DNA of 64,000 bases from Xylocopa sonorina (GCF_050948175.1 NW_027490260.1:248001-312000); one strand, 5' to 3'; numbered from the stretch's first letter, positions 24,398 through 38,960 are shown. A program made the numbers and translations. The notes: generated by a model from the sequence alone, not told the origin.

Positions 24398-27181
24398 TTG
24401 CATCGATACGTAGACATCTGCAAACGCTATTTCCTTGCAAGGAAGTGTCGCATTTACATTCAATTGAAGTGTAGACGAGGAATACATAACACTTCGCAAA
24501 TCATGTTATATCTTACCATGAAACATAGAAATGAGATGCGATATCGCGTTTTAAGAATCATAAGAACTCTATTGCTACGATACGTAGACATCTGCAAACG
24601 CTATTTCCTTGCAAGGAAGTGTCGCATTTTTATTCATTTGAATCGTAGACGAGGAATGCATAACAATTCATAATGAATATTATATCTTATCATGAAACAC
24701 AGATATGAGATGCAATATCTCGTTTTAAGAAGCATTTGAACTCTATTGCTTCGATACGTAGACATCTGCAAACGCTATTTCCTTGCAAGGAAGTGTCGCA
24801 TTTACATTCAATTGAAGTGTAGACGAGGAATACATAACACTTCGCAAATCATGTTATATCTTACCATGAAACATAGAAATGAGATGCGATATCGCGTTTT
24901 AAGAAGCATTAGAACTCTATTGCTACGATACCTAGACATCCGCAGACGCTATTTCCTTGCAAGGAAGTGTCGCATTTACATTCAATTGAAGTGTAGACGA
25001 GGAATACATAACACTTCGCAAATCATATTATATCTTACCATGAAACATAGAAATGAGATGCGATATCGCGTTTAAAGAAGCATTAGAAATCTATTGCTAC
25101 GATATCTAGACATCTGCAGACGCTATTTCCTAGCAAGGAAGTGTCGCATTTGCATTCATTTGAAGTGTAGACGAGGAATACATGACACTTCGCAAATCAT
25201 ATAATATCTTACCATGAAACATAGAAATGAGGTGCGATATCTCGTTTTAAGAAGCATTTGAACTCTATTGCTTCGATACGTAGACATCTGCAAACGCTAT
25301 TTCCTTGCAAGGAAGTGTCGCATTTACATTCAATTGAAGTGTAGGCGAGGAATACATAACACTTCGCAAATCATGTTATATCTTACCATGAAACATAGAA
25401 ATGAGATGCGATATCGCGTTTTAAGAAGCATTAGAAATCTATTGCTACGATACCTAGACATCTGCAGACGCTATTTCCTAGCAAGGAAGTGTCGCATTTG
25501 CATTCATTTGGAGTGTAGACGAGGAATACATGACACTTCGTAAATCATATAATATCTTACCATGAAACATAGAAATGAGATGCGATATCGCGTTTTAAGA
25601 AGCATTAGAAATCTATTGCTACGATACCTAGACATCTGCAGACGCAATTTCCTAGCAAGGAAGTGTCGCATTTGCCTTCATTTGAAGTGTAGATGAGGAA
25701 TACATGACACTTCGCAAATCATATTATATCTTAGCATGAAACATAGAAATGAGATGCGATATCGCGTTTTAAGAAGCATTAGGACTCTATTGCTTCGATA
25801 CCTAGACATCTGCAGACGCTATTTGCTACCAAGGACGTGTCGCATTTACATTCATTTGAAGTGTAGACGAGGAATACATAACACTTCGCAAATCATATTA
25901 TACCTTACCATGAAACATAGAAATGAGATGCGATATCGCGTTTTAAGAATCATAAGAACTCTATTGCTACGATACGTAGACATCTGCAAACGCTATTTCC
26001 TTGCAAGGAAGTGTCGCATTTACATTCGTTTGAATCGTAGATGAGGAATGCATAACACTTCGCAATGAATATTATATCTTGTCATGAAACATAGATATGA
26101 GATGCAATATGTCATTTTAAGAAGCATTTGAACTCTATTGCTTCGATACGTAGACATCTGCAAACGCTATTTCCTTGCAAGGAAGTGTCGCATTTACATT
26201 CAACTGAAGTGTAGACGAGGAATACATAACACTTCGCAAATCATATTATATCTTACCATGAACCATAGAAATGAGATGCGATATCGCGTTTTAAGAATCA
26301 TAAGACCTCTATTGCTACGATACGTAGACATCTGCAAACGCTATTTCCTAGCGAGGAAGTGTCGCATTTACATTCATTTGAAGTGTAGACGAGGAATACA
26401 TCACACTTCGCAAATCATATTATATCTTACCATGAAACATAGAAATGAGATGCGATATCGCGTTTTTAGAAGGATTAGAAATCTATTGCTACGATACGTA
26501 GACATCTGCAAACGCTATTTCCTAGCGTGGAAGTGTCGCATTCACATTCATTTGATGTGTAGACGAGGAATACATAACACTTCGCAAATCATATTATACA
26601 TTACCATGAAACATAGAAATGAGATGCGATATCGCGTTTTAAGAATCATAAGAACTCTATTGCTACGATACGTAGACATCTGCAGACGCTATTTCCTTGC
26701 AAGGAAGTGTCGCATTTACATTCATTTGAATCATAGACGAGGAATGCATAACACTTCATAATGAATATTATATCTTATCATGAAACATAGATATGAGATG
26801 CAATATCTCGTTTTGAGAAGCATTTGAACTCTATTGCTTCGATACGTAGACATCTGCAAACGCTATTTCCATGCAAGGAAGTGTCGCATTTACATTCATT
26901 TGAAGTGTAGACGAGGAATACACGACACTTCGCTATGAATATTATTACTTATCTTGAAACATAGATATGAGATGCAATATCACGTTTTAAGAAGCATTAG
27001 AACTCTATTGCTACGATACATAGACATCCGCAGACGCTATTTCCTACAAAGGAAGTGTCGCATTTACATTTATTTGAAGTGTAGACGAGGAATGCATAAC
27101 ACTTCATAATGAATATTATATCTTATCATGAAACACAGATATGAGATGCAATATCTCGTTTTAAGAAGCATTTGAACACTA
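24398..27181 (+). repeat. Higher-order unit of 16 monomers (2784 bp)
   Basis: This unit starts at the same sub-monomer phase as the next one, at 27182 (offset 2784). The first 350 bases of each have the C-type entry, the CATGTTATATC variant, then GTCGCATTTTTATTCATTTG and CATAACAATTCATAATG. The unit ends with the CACGACACTTCGCTATGAAT monomer followed by ACATCCGCAGACGC...CCTACAAAGG. Its interior includes the block shared with 21016-21832. Confidence 0.65.
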
Positions 27182-30100
27182 TTGCTTCGATACGTAGACA
27201 TCTGCAAACGCTATTTCCTTGCAAGGAAGTGTCGCATTTACATTCAATTGAAGTGTAGACGAGGAATACATAACACTTCGCAAATCATGTTATATCTTAC
27301 CATGAAACATAGAAATGAGATGCGATATCGCGTTTTAAGAATCATAAGAACTCTATTGCTACGATACGTAGACATCTGCAAACGCTATTTCCTTGCAAGG
27401 AAGTGTCGCATTTTTATTCATTTGAATCGTAGACGAGGAATGCATAACAATTCATAATGAATATTATATCTTATCATGAAACACAGATATGAGATGCAAT
27501 ATCTCGTTTTAAGAAGCATTTGAACTCTATTGCTTCGATACGTAGACATCTGCAAACGCTATTTCCTTGCAAGGAAGTGTCGCATTTACATTCAATTGAA
27601 GTGTAGACGAGGAATACATAACACTTCGCAAATCATGTTATATCTTACCATGAAACATAGAAATGAGATGCGATATCGCGTTTTAAGAAGCATTAGAACT
27701 CTATTGCTACGATACCTAGACATCCGCAGACGCTATTTCCTTGCAAGGAAGTGTCGCATTTACATTCAATTGAAGTGTAGACGAGGAATACATAACACTT
27801 CGCAAATCATATTATATCTTACCATGAAACATAGAAATGAGATGCGATATCGCGTTTTAAGAAGCATTAGAAATCTATTGCTACGATACCTAGACATCTG
27901 CAGACGCTATTTCCTAGCAAGGAAGTGTCGCATTTGCATTCATTTGAAGTGTAGACGAGGAATACATGACACTTCGCAAATCATATAATATCTTACCATG
28001 AAACATAGAAATGAGGTGCGATATCTCGTTTTAAGAAGCATTTGAACTCTATTGCTTCGATACGTAGACATCTGCAAACGCTATTTCCTTGCAAGGAAGT
28101 GTCGCATTTACATTCAATTGAAGTGTAGACGAGGAATACATAACACTTCGCAAATCATGTTATATCTTACCATGAAACATAGAAATGAGATGCGATATCG
28201 CGTTTTAAGAATCATAAGAACTCTATTGCTACGATACGTAGACATCTGCAAACGCTATTTCCTTGCAAGGAAGTGTCGCATTTTTATTCATTTGAATCGT
28301 AGACGAGGAATGCATAACAATTCATAATGAATATTATATCTTATCATGAAACACAGATATGAGATGCAATATCTCGTTTTAAGAAGCATTTGAACTCTAT
28401 TGCTTCGATACGTAGACATCTGCAAACGCTATTTCCTTGCAAGGAAGTGTCGCATTTACATTCAATTGAAGTGTAGACGAGGAATACATAACACTTCGCA
28501 AATCATGTTATATCTTACCATGAAACATAGACATGAGATGCGATATCGCGTTTTAAGAAGCATTAGAACTCTATTGCTACGATACCTAGACATCCGCAGA
28601 CGCTATTTCCTTGCAAGGAAGTGTCGCATTTACATTCAATTGAAGTGTAGACGAGGAATACATAACACTTCGCAAATCATGTTATATCTTACCATGAAAC
28701 ATAGAAATGAGATGCGATGTCGCGTTTTAAGAAGCATTAGAAATCTATTGCTACGATACCTAGACATCTGCAGACGCTATTTCCTAGCAAGGAAGTGTCG
28801 CATTTGCATTCATTTGGAGTGTAGACGAGGAATACATGACACTTCGCAAATCATATAATATCTTACCATGAAACATAGAAATGAGATGCGATATCGCGTT
28901 TTAAGAAGCATTGGAAATCTATTGCTACGATACCTAGACATCTGCAGACGCAATTTCCTAGCAAGGAAGTGTCGCATTTGCCTTCATTTGAAGTGTAGAT
29001 GAGGAATACATAACACTTCGCAAATCATATTATATCTTACCATGAAACATAGAAATGAGATGCGATATCGCGTTTTAAGAAGCATTAGAACACTATTGTT
29101 ACAATACCTAGACATCTGCAGACGCTATTTCCTAGCAAGGAAGTGTCGCATTTACATTCATTTGAAGTATAGACGAGGAATACATGACACTTCGCAAATC
29201 ATATTATATCTTACCATTAAACATAGAAATGAGATGCGATATCGCGTTTTAAGAAGCATTAGAAATCTATTGCTACGATACCTAGACATCTGCAGACGCT
29301 ATTTCCTAGCAAGGAAGTGTCGCATTTACATTCAATTGAAGTGTAGACGAGGAATACATAACACTTCGCATATCATATTATATCTTACCATGAATCATAG
29401 AAATGTGATGCGATATCGCGATTTAAGAATCATATGAACTCTATTGCTACGATAGGTAGACATCTGCAAACGCTATTTCCTTGCAAGGAAGTGTCGCATT
29501 TACATTCATTTGAAGTGTAGACGAGGAATACATAACATTTCGCAAATCATATTATATCTTAGCATGAAACATAGAAATGAGATGCGATATCGCGTTTAAA
29601 GGAGCATTAGAACTCTATTGCTACGATACCTGGGCATCTGCAGACGCTATTTCCTTTCAAGGAAGTGTCGCATTTACATTCATTTGAAGTGTAGACGAGG
29701 AGTACGTAACACTACGCAAATCATATTATATCTTACCATGAAACATAGAAATGAGATGCTATATCGCGTTTTAAGAGTCATAAGAACTCTATTGCTACGA
29801 TACGTAGACATCTGCAAACGCTATTTCCTTGCAAGGAAGTGTCGCATTTACATTCATTTGAAGTGTAGACGAGGAATACATAACACTTCGCAAATCATAT
29901 AATATCTTACCATGAAACATAGAAATGAGATGCGATATCGCGTTTTAAGAAGCATTAGAAGTCTCTTGCTACGATACGTAGACATCTGCAAACGCTATTT
30001 CCTTGCAAGGAAGTGTCGCATTTACATTCATTTGAAGTGTAGACGAGGAATACACGACACTTCGCTATGAATATTATTACTTATCTTGAAACATAGATAT

Positions 30101-30313
30101 GAGATGCAATATCACGTTTTAAGAAGCATTAGAACTCTATTGCTACGATACATAGACATCCGCAGACGCTATTTCCTACAAAGGAAGTGTCGCATTTACA
30201 TTTATTTGAAGTGTAGACGAGGAATGCATAACACTTCATAATGAATATTATATCTTATCATGAAACACAGATATGAGATGCAATATCTCGTTTTAAGAAG
30301 CATTTGAACACTA
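27182..30313 (+). repeat. Higher-order unit of 18 monomers (3132 bp)
   Basis: This is the longest version of the unit in this segment. Markers in order are CATTTTTATTC (about 27410 and again 28280), CATTTGGAGTG (about 28810), CATTGGAAATC (about 28910), GACGCAATTTCC, GTTACAATACC (about 29098), TACCATTAAACATAG (about 29214), CGCATATCATATT, GATAGGTAGAC, GATACCTGGGCATC (about 29628), GGAGTACGTAACACTACGC (about 29700) and CGCTATGAATATTATTAC (about 30063). The following units carry the same order with deletions, so this is probably closest to the parental unit. Confidence 0.7.
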
Positions 30314-32749
30314 TTGCTTCGATACGTAGACATCTGCAAACGCTATTTCCTTGCAAGGAAGTGTCGCATTTACATTCAATTGAAGTGTAGACGAGGAATA
30401 CATAACACTTCGCAAATCATGTTATATCTTACCATGAAACATAGAAATGAGATGCGATATCGCGTTTTAAGAATCATAAGAACTCTATTGCTACGATACG
30501 TAGACATCTGCAAACGCTATTTCCTTGCAAGGAAGTGTCGCATTTTTATTCATTTGAATCGTAGACGAGGAATGCATAACAATTCATAATGAATATTATA
30601 TCTTATCATGAAACACAGATATGAGATGCAATATCTCGTTTTAAGAAGCATTTGAACTCTATTGCTTCGATACGTAGACATCTGCAAACGCTATTTCCTT
30701 GCAAGGAAGTGTCGCATTTACATTCAATTGAAGTGTAGACGAGGAATACATAACACTTCGCAAATCATGTTATATCTTACCATGAAACATAGAAATGAGA
30801 TGCGATATCGCGTTTTAAGAAGCATTAGAACTCTATTGCTACGATACCTAGACATCCGCAGACGCTATTTCCTTGCAAGGAAGTGTCGCATTTACATTCA
30901 ATTGAAGTGTAGACGAGGAATACATAACACTTCGCAAATCATATTATATCTTACCATGAAACATAGAAATGAGATGCGATATCGCGTTTTAAGAAGCATT
31001 AGAAATCTATTGCTACGATACCTAGACATCTGCAGACGCTATTTCCTAGCAAGGAAGTGTCGCATTTGCATTCATTTGAAGTGTAGACGAGGAATACATG
31101 ACACTTCGCAAATCATATAATATCTTACCATGAAACATAGAAATGAGGTGCGATATCTCGTTTTAAGAAGCATTTGAACTCTATTGCTTCGATACGTAGA
31201 CATCTGCAAACGCTATTTCCTTGCAAGGAAGTGTCGCATTTACATTCAATTGAAGTGTAGACGAGGAATACATAACACTTCGCAAATCATGTTATATCTT
31301 ACCATGAAACATAGAAATGAGATGCGATATCGCGTTTTAAGAATCATAAGAACTCTATTGCTACGATACGTAGACATCTGCAAACGCTATTTCCTTGCAA
31401 GGAAGTGTCGCATTTTTATTCATTTGAATCGTAGACGAGGAATGCATAACAATTCATAATGAATATTATATCTTATCATGAAACACAGATATGAGATGCA
31501 ATATCTCGTTTTAAGAAGCATTTGAACTCTATTGCTTCGATACGTAGACATCTGCAAACGCTATTTCCTTGCAAGGAAGTGTCGCATTTGCATTCATTTG
31601 AAGTGTAGACGAGGAATACATGACACTTCGCAAATCATATAATATCTTACCATGAAACATAGAAATGAGGTGCGATATCTCGTTTTAAGAAGCATTTGAA
31701 CTCTATTGCTTCGATACGTAGACATCTGCAAACGCTATTTCCTTGCAAGGAAGTGTCGCATTTACATTCAATTGAAGTGTAGACGAGGAATACATAACAC
31801 TTCGCAAATCATGTTATATCTTACCATGAAACATAGAAATGAGATGCGATGTCGCGTTTTAAGAAGCATTAGAAATCTATTGCTACGATACCTAGACATC
31901 TGCAGACGCTATTTCCTAGCAAGGAAGTGTCGCATTTGCATTCATTTGGAGTGTAGACGAGGAATACATGACACTTCGCAAATCATATAATATCTTACCA
32001 TGAAACATAGAAATGAGATGCGATATCGCGTTTTAAGAAGCATTGGAAATCTATTGCTACGATACCTAGACATCTGCAGACGCAATTTCCTAGCAAGGAA
32101 GTGTCGCATTTGCCTTCATTTGAAGTGTAGATGAGGAATACATAACACTTCGCAAATCATATTATATCTTACCATGAAACATAGAAATGAGATGCGATAT
32201 CGCGTTTTAAGAAGCATTAGAACACTATTGCTACAATACCTAGACATCTGCAGACGCTATTTCCTAGCAAGGAAGTGTCGCATTTACATTCATTTGAAGT
32301 GTAGACGAGGAATACATGACACTTCGCAAATCATATTATATCTTACCATTAAACATAGAAATGAGATGCGATATCGCGTTTTAAGAAGCATTAGAAATCT
32401 ATTGCTACGATACGTAGACATCTGCAAACGCTATTTCCATGCAAGGAAGTGTCGCATTTACATTCATTTGAAGTGTAGACGAGGAATACACGACACTTCG
32501 CTATGAATATTATTACTTATCTTGAAACATAGATATGAGATGCAATATCACGTTTTAAGAAGCATTAGAACTCTATTGCTACGATACATAGACATCCGCA
32601 GACGCTATTTCCTACAAAGGAAGTGTCGCATTTACATTTATTTGAAGTGTAGACGAGGAATGCATAACACTTCATAATGAATATTATATCTTATCATGAA
32701 ACACAGATATGAGATGCAATATCTCGTTTTAAGAAGCATTTGAACACTA
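30314..32749 (+). repeat. Higher-order unit of 14 monomers (2436 bp), internally deleted
   Basis: The first roughly 1.15 kb match 27182-28327 at +3132. The monomer near 31532-31705 is a hybrid, and the sequence rejoins the parent order at 31706. From about 32401 it skips the GATACCTGGG / GTACGTAACAC part and goes straight to the GCTATGAATATT ending, matching 29965-30313 at +2436. It is therefore four monomers shorter than the 18-mer. Confidence 0.7.
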
Positions 32750-35535
32750 TTGCTTCGATACGTAGACATCTGCAAACGCTATTTCCTTGCAAGGAAGTGT
32801 CGCATTTACATTCAATTGAAGTGTAGACGAGGAATACATAACACTTCGCAAATCATGTTATATCTTACCATGAAACATAGAAATGAGATGCGATATCGCG
32901 TTTTAAGAAGCATTAGAACTCTATTGCTACGATACCTAGACATCCGCAGACGCTATTTCCTTGCAAGGAAGTGTCGCATTTACATTCAATTGAAGTGTAG
33001 ACGAGGAATACATAACACTTCGCAAATCATATTATATCTTACCATGAAACATAGAAATGAGATGCGATATCGCGTTTTAAGAAGCATTAGAAATCTACTG
33101 CTACGATACCTAGACATCTGCAGACGCTATTTCCTAGCAAGGAAGTGTCGCATTTGCATTCATTTGAAGTGTAGACGAGGAATACATGACACTTCGCAAA
33201 TCATATAATATCTTACCATGAAACATAGAAATGAGGTGCGATATCTCGTTTTAAGAAGCATTTGAACTCTATTGCTTCGATACGTAGACATCTGCAAACG
33301 CTATTTCCTTGCAAGGAAGTGTCGCATTTACATTCAATTGAAGTGTAGACGAGGAATACATAACACTTCGCAAATCATGTTATATCTTACCATGAAACAT
33401 AGAAATGAGATGCGATATCGCGTTTTAAGAATCATAAGAACTCTATTGCTACGATACGTAGACATCTGCAAACGCTATTTCCTTGCAAGGAAGTGTCGCA
33501 TTTTTATTCATTTGAATCGTAGACGAGGAATGCATAACAATTCATAATGAATATTATATCTTATCATGAAACACAGATATGAGATGCAATATCTCGTTTT
33601 AAGAAGCATTTGAACTCTATTGCTTCGATACGTAGACATCTGCAAACGCTATTTCCTTGCAAGGAAGTGTCGCATTTACATTCAATTGAAGTGTAGACGA
33701 GGAATACATAACACTTCGCAAATCATGTTATATCTTACCATGAAACATAGAAATGAGATGCGATATCGCGTTTTAAGAAGCATTAGAACTCTATTGCTAC
33801 GATACCTAGACATCCGCAGACGCTATTTCCTTGCAAGGAAGTGTCGCATTTACATTCAATTGAAGTGTAGACGAGGAATACACTAACACTTCGCAAATCA
33901 TGTTATATCTTACCATGAAACATAGAAATGAGATGCGATGTCGCGTTTTAAGAAGCATTAGAAATCTATTGCTACGATACCTAGACATCTGCAGACGCTA
34001 TTTCCTAGCAAGGAAGTGTCGCATCTTGCATTCATTTGGAGTGTAGACGAGGAATACATGACACTTCGCAAATCATATAATATCTTACCATGAAACATAG
34101 AAATGAGATGCGATATCGCGTTTTAAGAAGCATTGGAAATCTATTGCTACGATACCTAGACATCTGCAGACGCAATTTCCTAGCAAGGAAGTGTCGCATT
34201 TGCCTTCATTTGAAGTGTAGATGAGGAATACATAACACTTCGCAAATCATATTATATCTTACCATGAAACATAGAAATGAGATGCGATATCGCGTTTTAA
34301 GAAGCATTAGAACACTATTGTTACAATACCTAGACATCTGCAGACGCTATTTCCTAGCAAGGAAGTGTCGCATTTACATTCATTTGAAGTATAGACGAGG
34401 AATACATGACACTTCGCAAATCATATTATATCTTACCATTAAACATAGAAATGAGATGCGATATCGCGTTTTAAGAAGCATTAGAAATCTATTGCTACGA
34501 TACCTAGACATCTGCAGACGCTATTTCCTAGCAAGGAAGTGTCGCATTTACATTCAATTGAAGTGTAGACGAGGAATACATAACACTTCGCATATCATAT
34601 TATATCTTACCATGAATCATAGAAATGTGATGCGATATCGCGATTTAAGAATCATATGAACTCTATTGCTACGATAGGTAGACATCTGCAAACGCTATTT
34701 CCTTGCAAGGAAGTGTCGCATTTACATTCATTTGAAGTGTAGACGAGGAATACATAACATTTCGCAAATCATATTATATCTTAGCATGAAACATAGAAAT
34801 GAGATGCGATATCGCGTTTAAAGGAGCATTAGAACTCTATTGCTACGATACCTGGGCATCTGCAGACGCTATTTCCTTTCAAGGAAGTGTCGCATTTACA
34901 TTCATTTGAAGTGTAGACGAGGAGTACGTAACACTACGCAAATCATATTATATCTTACCATGAAACATAGAAATGAGATGCTATATCGCGTTTTAAGAGT
35001 CATAAGAACTCTATTGCTACGATACGTAGACATCTGCAAACGCTATTTCCTTGCAAGGAAGTGTCGCATTTACATTCATTTGAAGTGTAGACGAGGAATA
35101 CATAACACTTCGCAAATCATATAATATCTTACCATGAAACATAGAAATGAGATGCGATATCGCGTTTTAAGAAGCATTAGAAGTCTCTTGCTACGATACG
35201 TAGACATCTGCAAACGCTATTTCCTTGCAAGGAAGTGTCGCATTTACATTCATTTGAAGTGTAGACGAGGAATACACGACACTTCGCTATGAATATTATT
35301 ACTTATCTTGAAACATAGATATGAGATGCAATATCACGTTTTAAGAAGCATTAGAACTCTATTGCTACGATACATAGACATCCGCAGACGCTATTTCCTA
35401 CAAAGGAAGTGTCGCATTTACATTTATTTGAAGTGTAGACGAGGAATGCATAACACTTCATAATGAATATTATATCTTATCATGAAACACAGATATGAGA
35501 TGCAATATCTCGTTTTAAGAAGCATTTGAACACTA
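32750..35535 (+). repeat. Higher-order unit of 16 monomers (2786 bp, two extra bases)
   Basis: From its start this unit runs as 27530 onward (+5220), so two monomers at the front of the 18-mer are missing. From 34264 the offset to the parent becomes 5222 because of two single-base insertions near 33883 and 34024. It keeps the GATACCTGGG (about 34850) and GTACGTAACACTACGC (about 34925) monomers and ends with the GCTATGAATATT monomer near 35288. Confidence 0.7.
33878..34030. other. Two single-base insertions that break the 174 phase
   Basis: ATACACTAACAC near 33883 and GCATCTTGCATTC near 34024 each carry one extra base compared with several parallel copies, such as 28660-28810. They are the first phase changes I find after about 6570. 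They occur within 150 bases of each other and only in this copy, which suggests a local consensus error. Confidence 0.55.
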
Positions 35536-37916
35536 TTGCTTCGATACGTAGACATCTGCAAACGCTATTTCCTTGCAAGGAAGTGTCGCATTTACATTCA
35601 ATTGAAGTGTAGACGAGGAATACATAACACTTCGCAAATCATGTTATATCTTACCATGAAACATAGAAATGAGATGCGATATCGCGTTTTAAGAATCATA
35701 AGAACTCTATTGCTACGATACGTAGACATCTGCAAACGCTATTTCCTTGCAAGGAAGTGTCGCATTTTTATTCATTTGAATCGTAGACGAGGAATGCATA
35801 ACAATTCATAATGAATATTATATCTTATCATGAAACACAGATATGAGATGCAATATCTCGTTTTAAGAAGCATTTGAACTCTATTGCTTCGATACGTAGA
35901 CATCTGCAAACGCTATTTCCTTGCAAGGAAGTGTCGCATTTACATTCAATTGAAGTGTAGACGAGGAATACATAACACTTCGCAAATCATGTTATATCTT
36001 ACCATGAAACATAGAAATGAGATGCGCTATCGCGTTTTAAGAAGCATTAGAACTCTATTGCTACGATACCTAGACATCCGCAGACGCTATTTCCTTGCAA
36101 GGAAGTGTCGCATTTACATTCAATTGAAGTGTAGACGAGGAATACATAACACTTCGCAAATCATATTATATCTTACCATGAAACATAGAAATGAGATGCG
36201 ATATCGCGTTTTAAGAAGCATTAGAAATCTATTGCTACGATACCTAGACATCTGCAGACGCTATTTCCTAGCAAGGAAGTGTCGCATTTGCATTCATTTG
36301 AAGTGTAGACGAGGAATACATGACACTTCGCAAATCATGTTATATCTTACCATGAAACATAGAAATGAGATGCGATATCGCGTTTTAAGAATCATAAGAA
36401 CTCTATTGCTACGATACGTAGACATCTGCAAACGCTATTTCCTTGCAAGGAAGTGTCGCATTTTTATTCATTTGAATCGTAGACGAGGAATGCATAACAA
36501 TTCATAATGAATATTATATCTTATCATGAAACACAGATATGAGATGCAATATCTCGTTTTAAGAAGCATTTGAACTCTATTGCTTCGATACGTAGACATC
36601 TGCAAACGCTATTTCCTTGCAAGGAAGTGTCGCATTTGCATTCATTTGAAGTGTAGACGAGGAATACATGACACTTCGCAAATCATATAATATCTTACCA
36701 TGAAACATAGAAATGAGGTGCGATATCTCGTTTTAAGAAGCATTTGAACTCTATTGCTTCGATACGTAGACATCTGCAAACGCTATTTCCTTGCAAGGAA
36801 GTGTCGCATTTACATTCAATTGAAGTGTAGACGAGGAATACATAACACTTCGCAAATCATGTTATATCTTACCATGAAACATAGAAATGAGATGCGATGT
36901 CGCGTTTTAAGAAGCATTAGAAATCTATTGCTACGATACCTAGACATCTGCAGACGCTATTTCCTAGCAAGGAAGTGTCGCATTTGCATTCATTTGGAGT
37001 GTAGACGAGGAATACATGACACTTCGCAAATCATATAATATCTTACCATGAAACATAGAAATGAGATGCGATATCGCGTTTTAAGAAGCATTGGAAATCT
37101 ATTGCTACGATACCTAGACATCTGCAGACGCAATTTCCTAGCAAGGAAGTGTCGCATTTGCCTTCATTTGAAGTGTAGATGAGGAATACATAACACTTCG
37201 CAAATCATATTATATCTTACCATGAAACATAGAAATGAGATGCGATATCGCGTTTTAAGAAGCATTAGAACACTATTGCTACAATACCTAGACATCTGCA
37301 GACGCTATTTCCTAGCAAGGAAGTGTCGCATTTACATTCATTTGAAGTGTAGACGAGGAATACATGACACTTCGCAAATCATATTATATCTTACCATTAA
37401 ACATAGAAATGAGATGCGATATCGCGTTTTAAGAAGCATTAGAAATCTATTGCTACGATACCTAGACATCTGCAGACGCTATTTCCTAGCAAGGAAGTGT
37501 CGCATTTACATTCAATTGAAGTGTAGACGAGGAATACATAACACTTCGCATATCATATTATATCTTACCATGAATCATAGAAATGTGATGCGATATCGCG
37601 ATTTAAGAATCATATGAACTCTATTGCTACGATAGGTAGACATCTGCAAACGCTATTTCCTTGCAAGGAAGTGTCGCATTTACATTCATTTGAAGTGTAG
37701 ACGAGGAATACATAACATTTCGCAAATCATATTATATCTTAGCATGAAACATAGAAATGAGATGCGATATCGCGTTTTAAGAAGCATTAGAATTCTATTG
37801 CTACGATAGGTAGACATCTGCAGACGCTATTTCCTAGCAAGGAAGTGTCGCATTTACATTCATTTGAAGTGTAGACGAGGAATACATGACACTTCCCAAA
37901 TCATATTATATCTTAC
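35536..37916 (+). repeat. Higher-order unit, rearranged and incomplete
   Basis: This unit starts like the previous ones (35536 matches 30314 at +5222) but lacks one C-module monomer. The 36300-36507 stretch therefore joins CATGACACTTCGC directly to the CATGTTATATC monomer. From 36754 it matches 31706 (+5048). Near 37780-37916 it has an extra monomer (GAATTCTATTG, CTTCCCAAATC). The order then gives way to the 6-mer duplication at 37917. Confidence 0.6.
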
Positions 37917-38960
37917 CATAAAACATAGAAATGAGATGCGATATCGCGTTTAAAGGAGCATTAGAACTCTATTGCTACGATACCTGGGCATCTGCAGACG
38001 CTATTTCCTTTCAAGGAAGTGTCGCATTTACATTCATTTGAAGTGTAGACGAGGAGTACGTAACACTACGCAAATCATATTATATCTTACCATGAAACAT
38101 AGAAATGAGATGCTATATCGCGTTTTAAGAGTCATAAGAACTCTATTGCTACGATACGTAGACATCTGCAAACGCTATTTCCTTGCAAGGAAGTGTCGCA
38201 TTTACATTCATTTGAAGTGTAGACGAGGAATACATAACATTTCGCAAATCATATAATATCTTACCATGAAACATAGAAATGAGATGGGATATCGCGTTTT
38301 AAGAAGCATTAGAACACTATTGCTACGATACCTAGACATCTGCAGACGCTATTTCCTAGCAAGGAAGTGTCGCATTTACATTCATTTGAAGTGTAGACGA
38401 GGAATACATAACACTTCGCAAATCATATTATACCTTACCATGAAGCATAGAAATAAGATGCGATATCGCGTTTTAAGAAGCATTAGAAATCTATTGCTAC
38501 GATACGTAGACATCTGCAAACGCTATTTCCTAGCGTGGAAGTGTCGCATTCACATTTATTTGATGTGTAGACGAGGAATACATAACACTGCGCAAAACAT
38601 ATTATACCTTACCATGAAACATAGGAATGAGATGCGATATCGCGTTTTAAGAATCATAAGAACACTATTGCTACGATACGTAGACATCTGCAAACGCTAT
38701 TTCCTTGCAAGGAAGTGTCGCATTTACATTCATTTGAATCGTAGACGAGGAATGCATAACACTTCATAATGAATATTATATCTTATCATGAAACATAGAT
38801 ATGAGATGCAATATCTCGTTCTAAGAAGCATTTGAACTCTATTGCTTCGATACGTAGACACCTGAAAACGCTATTTCCTTGCAAGGAAGTGTCGCATTTA
38901 CATTCAATTGAAGTGTAGACGAGGAATACATAACACTTCGCAAATCATATTATATCTTAC
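37917..38960 (+). repeat. Tandem 6-mer (1044 bp), copy 1
   Basis: This unit runs from ATAAAACATAG through GATACCTGGGCATC, GTACGTAACACTACGC, ATAACATTTCGC, GAGATGGGATATC, ATGAAGCATAGAAATAAG, CTAGCGTGGAAG, ACTGCGCAAAACATATT and a C module with CTCGTTCTAAG and GACACCTGAAAACGC. Offset 1044 is 6 x 174. I saw no difference from the next copy in the stretches I compared. Confidence 0.8.

Noticed and set aside
33806..33988. A 60-codon reverse-strand open frame
   Set aside because: It exists only because of the extra base near 33883 and overlaps ordinary satellite monomers. Sister copies lack it.
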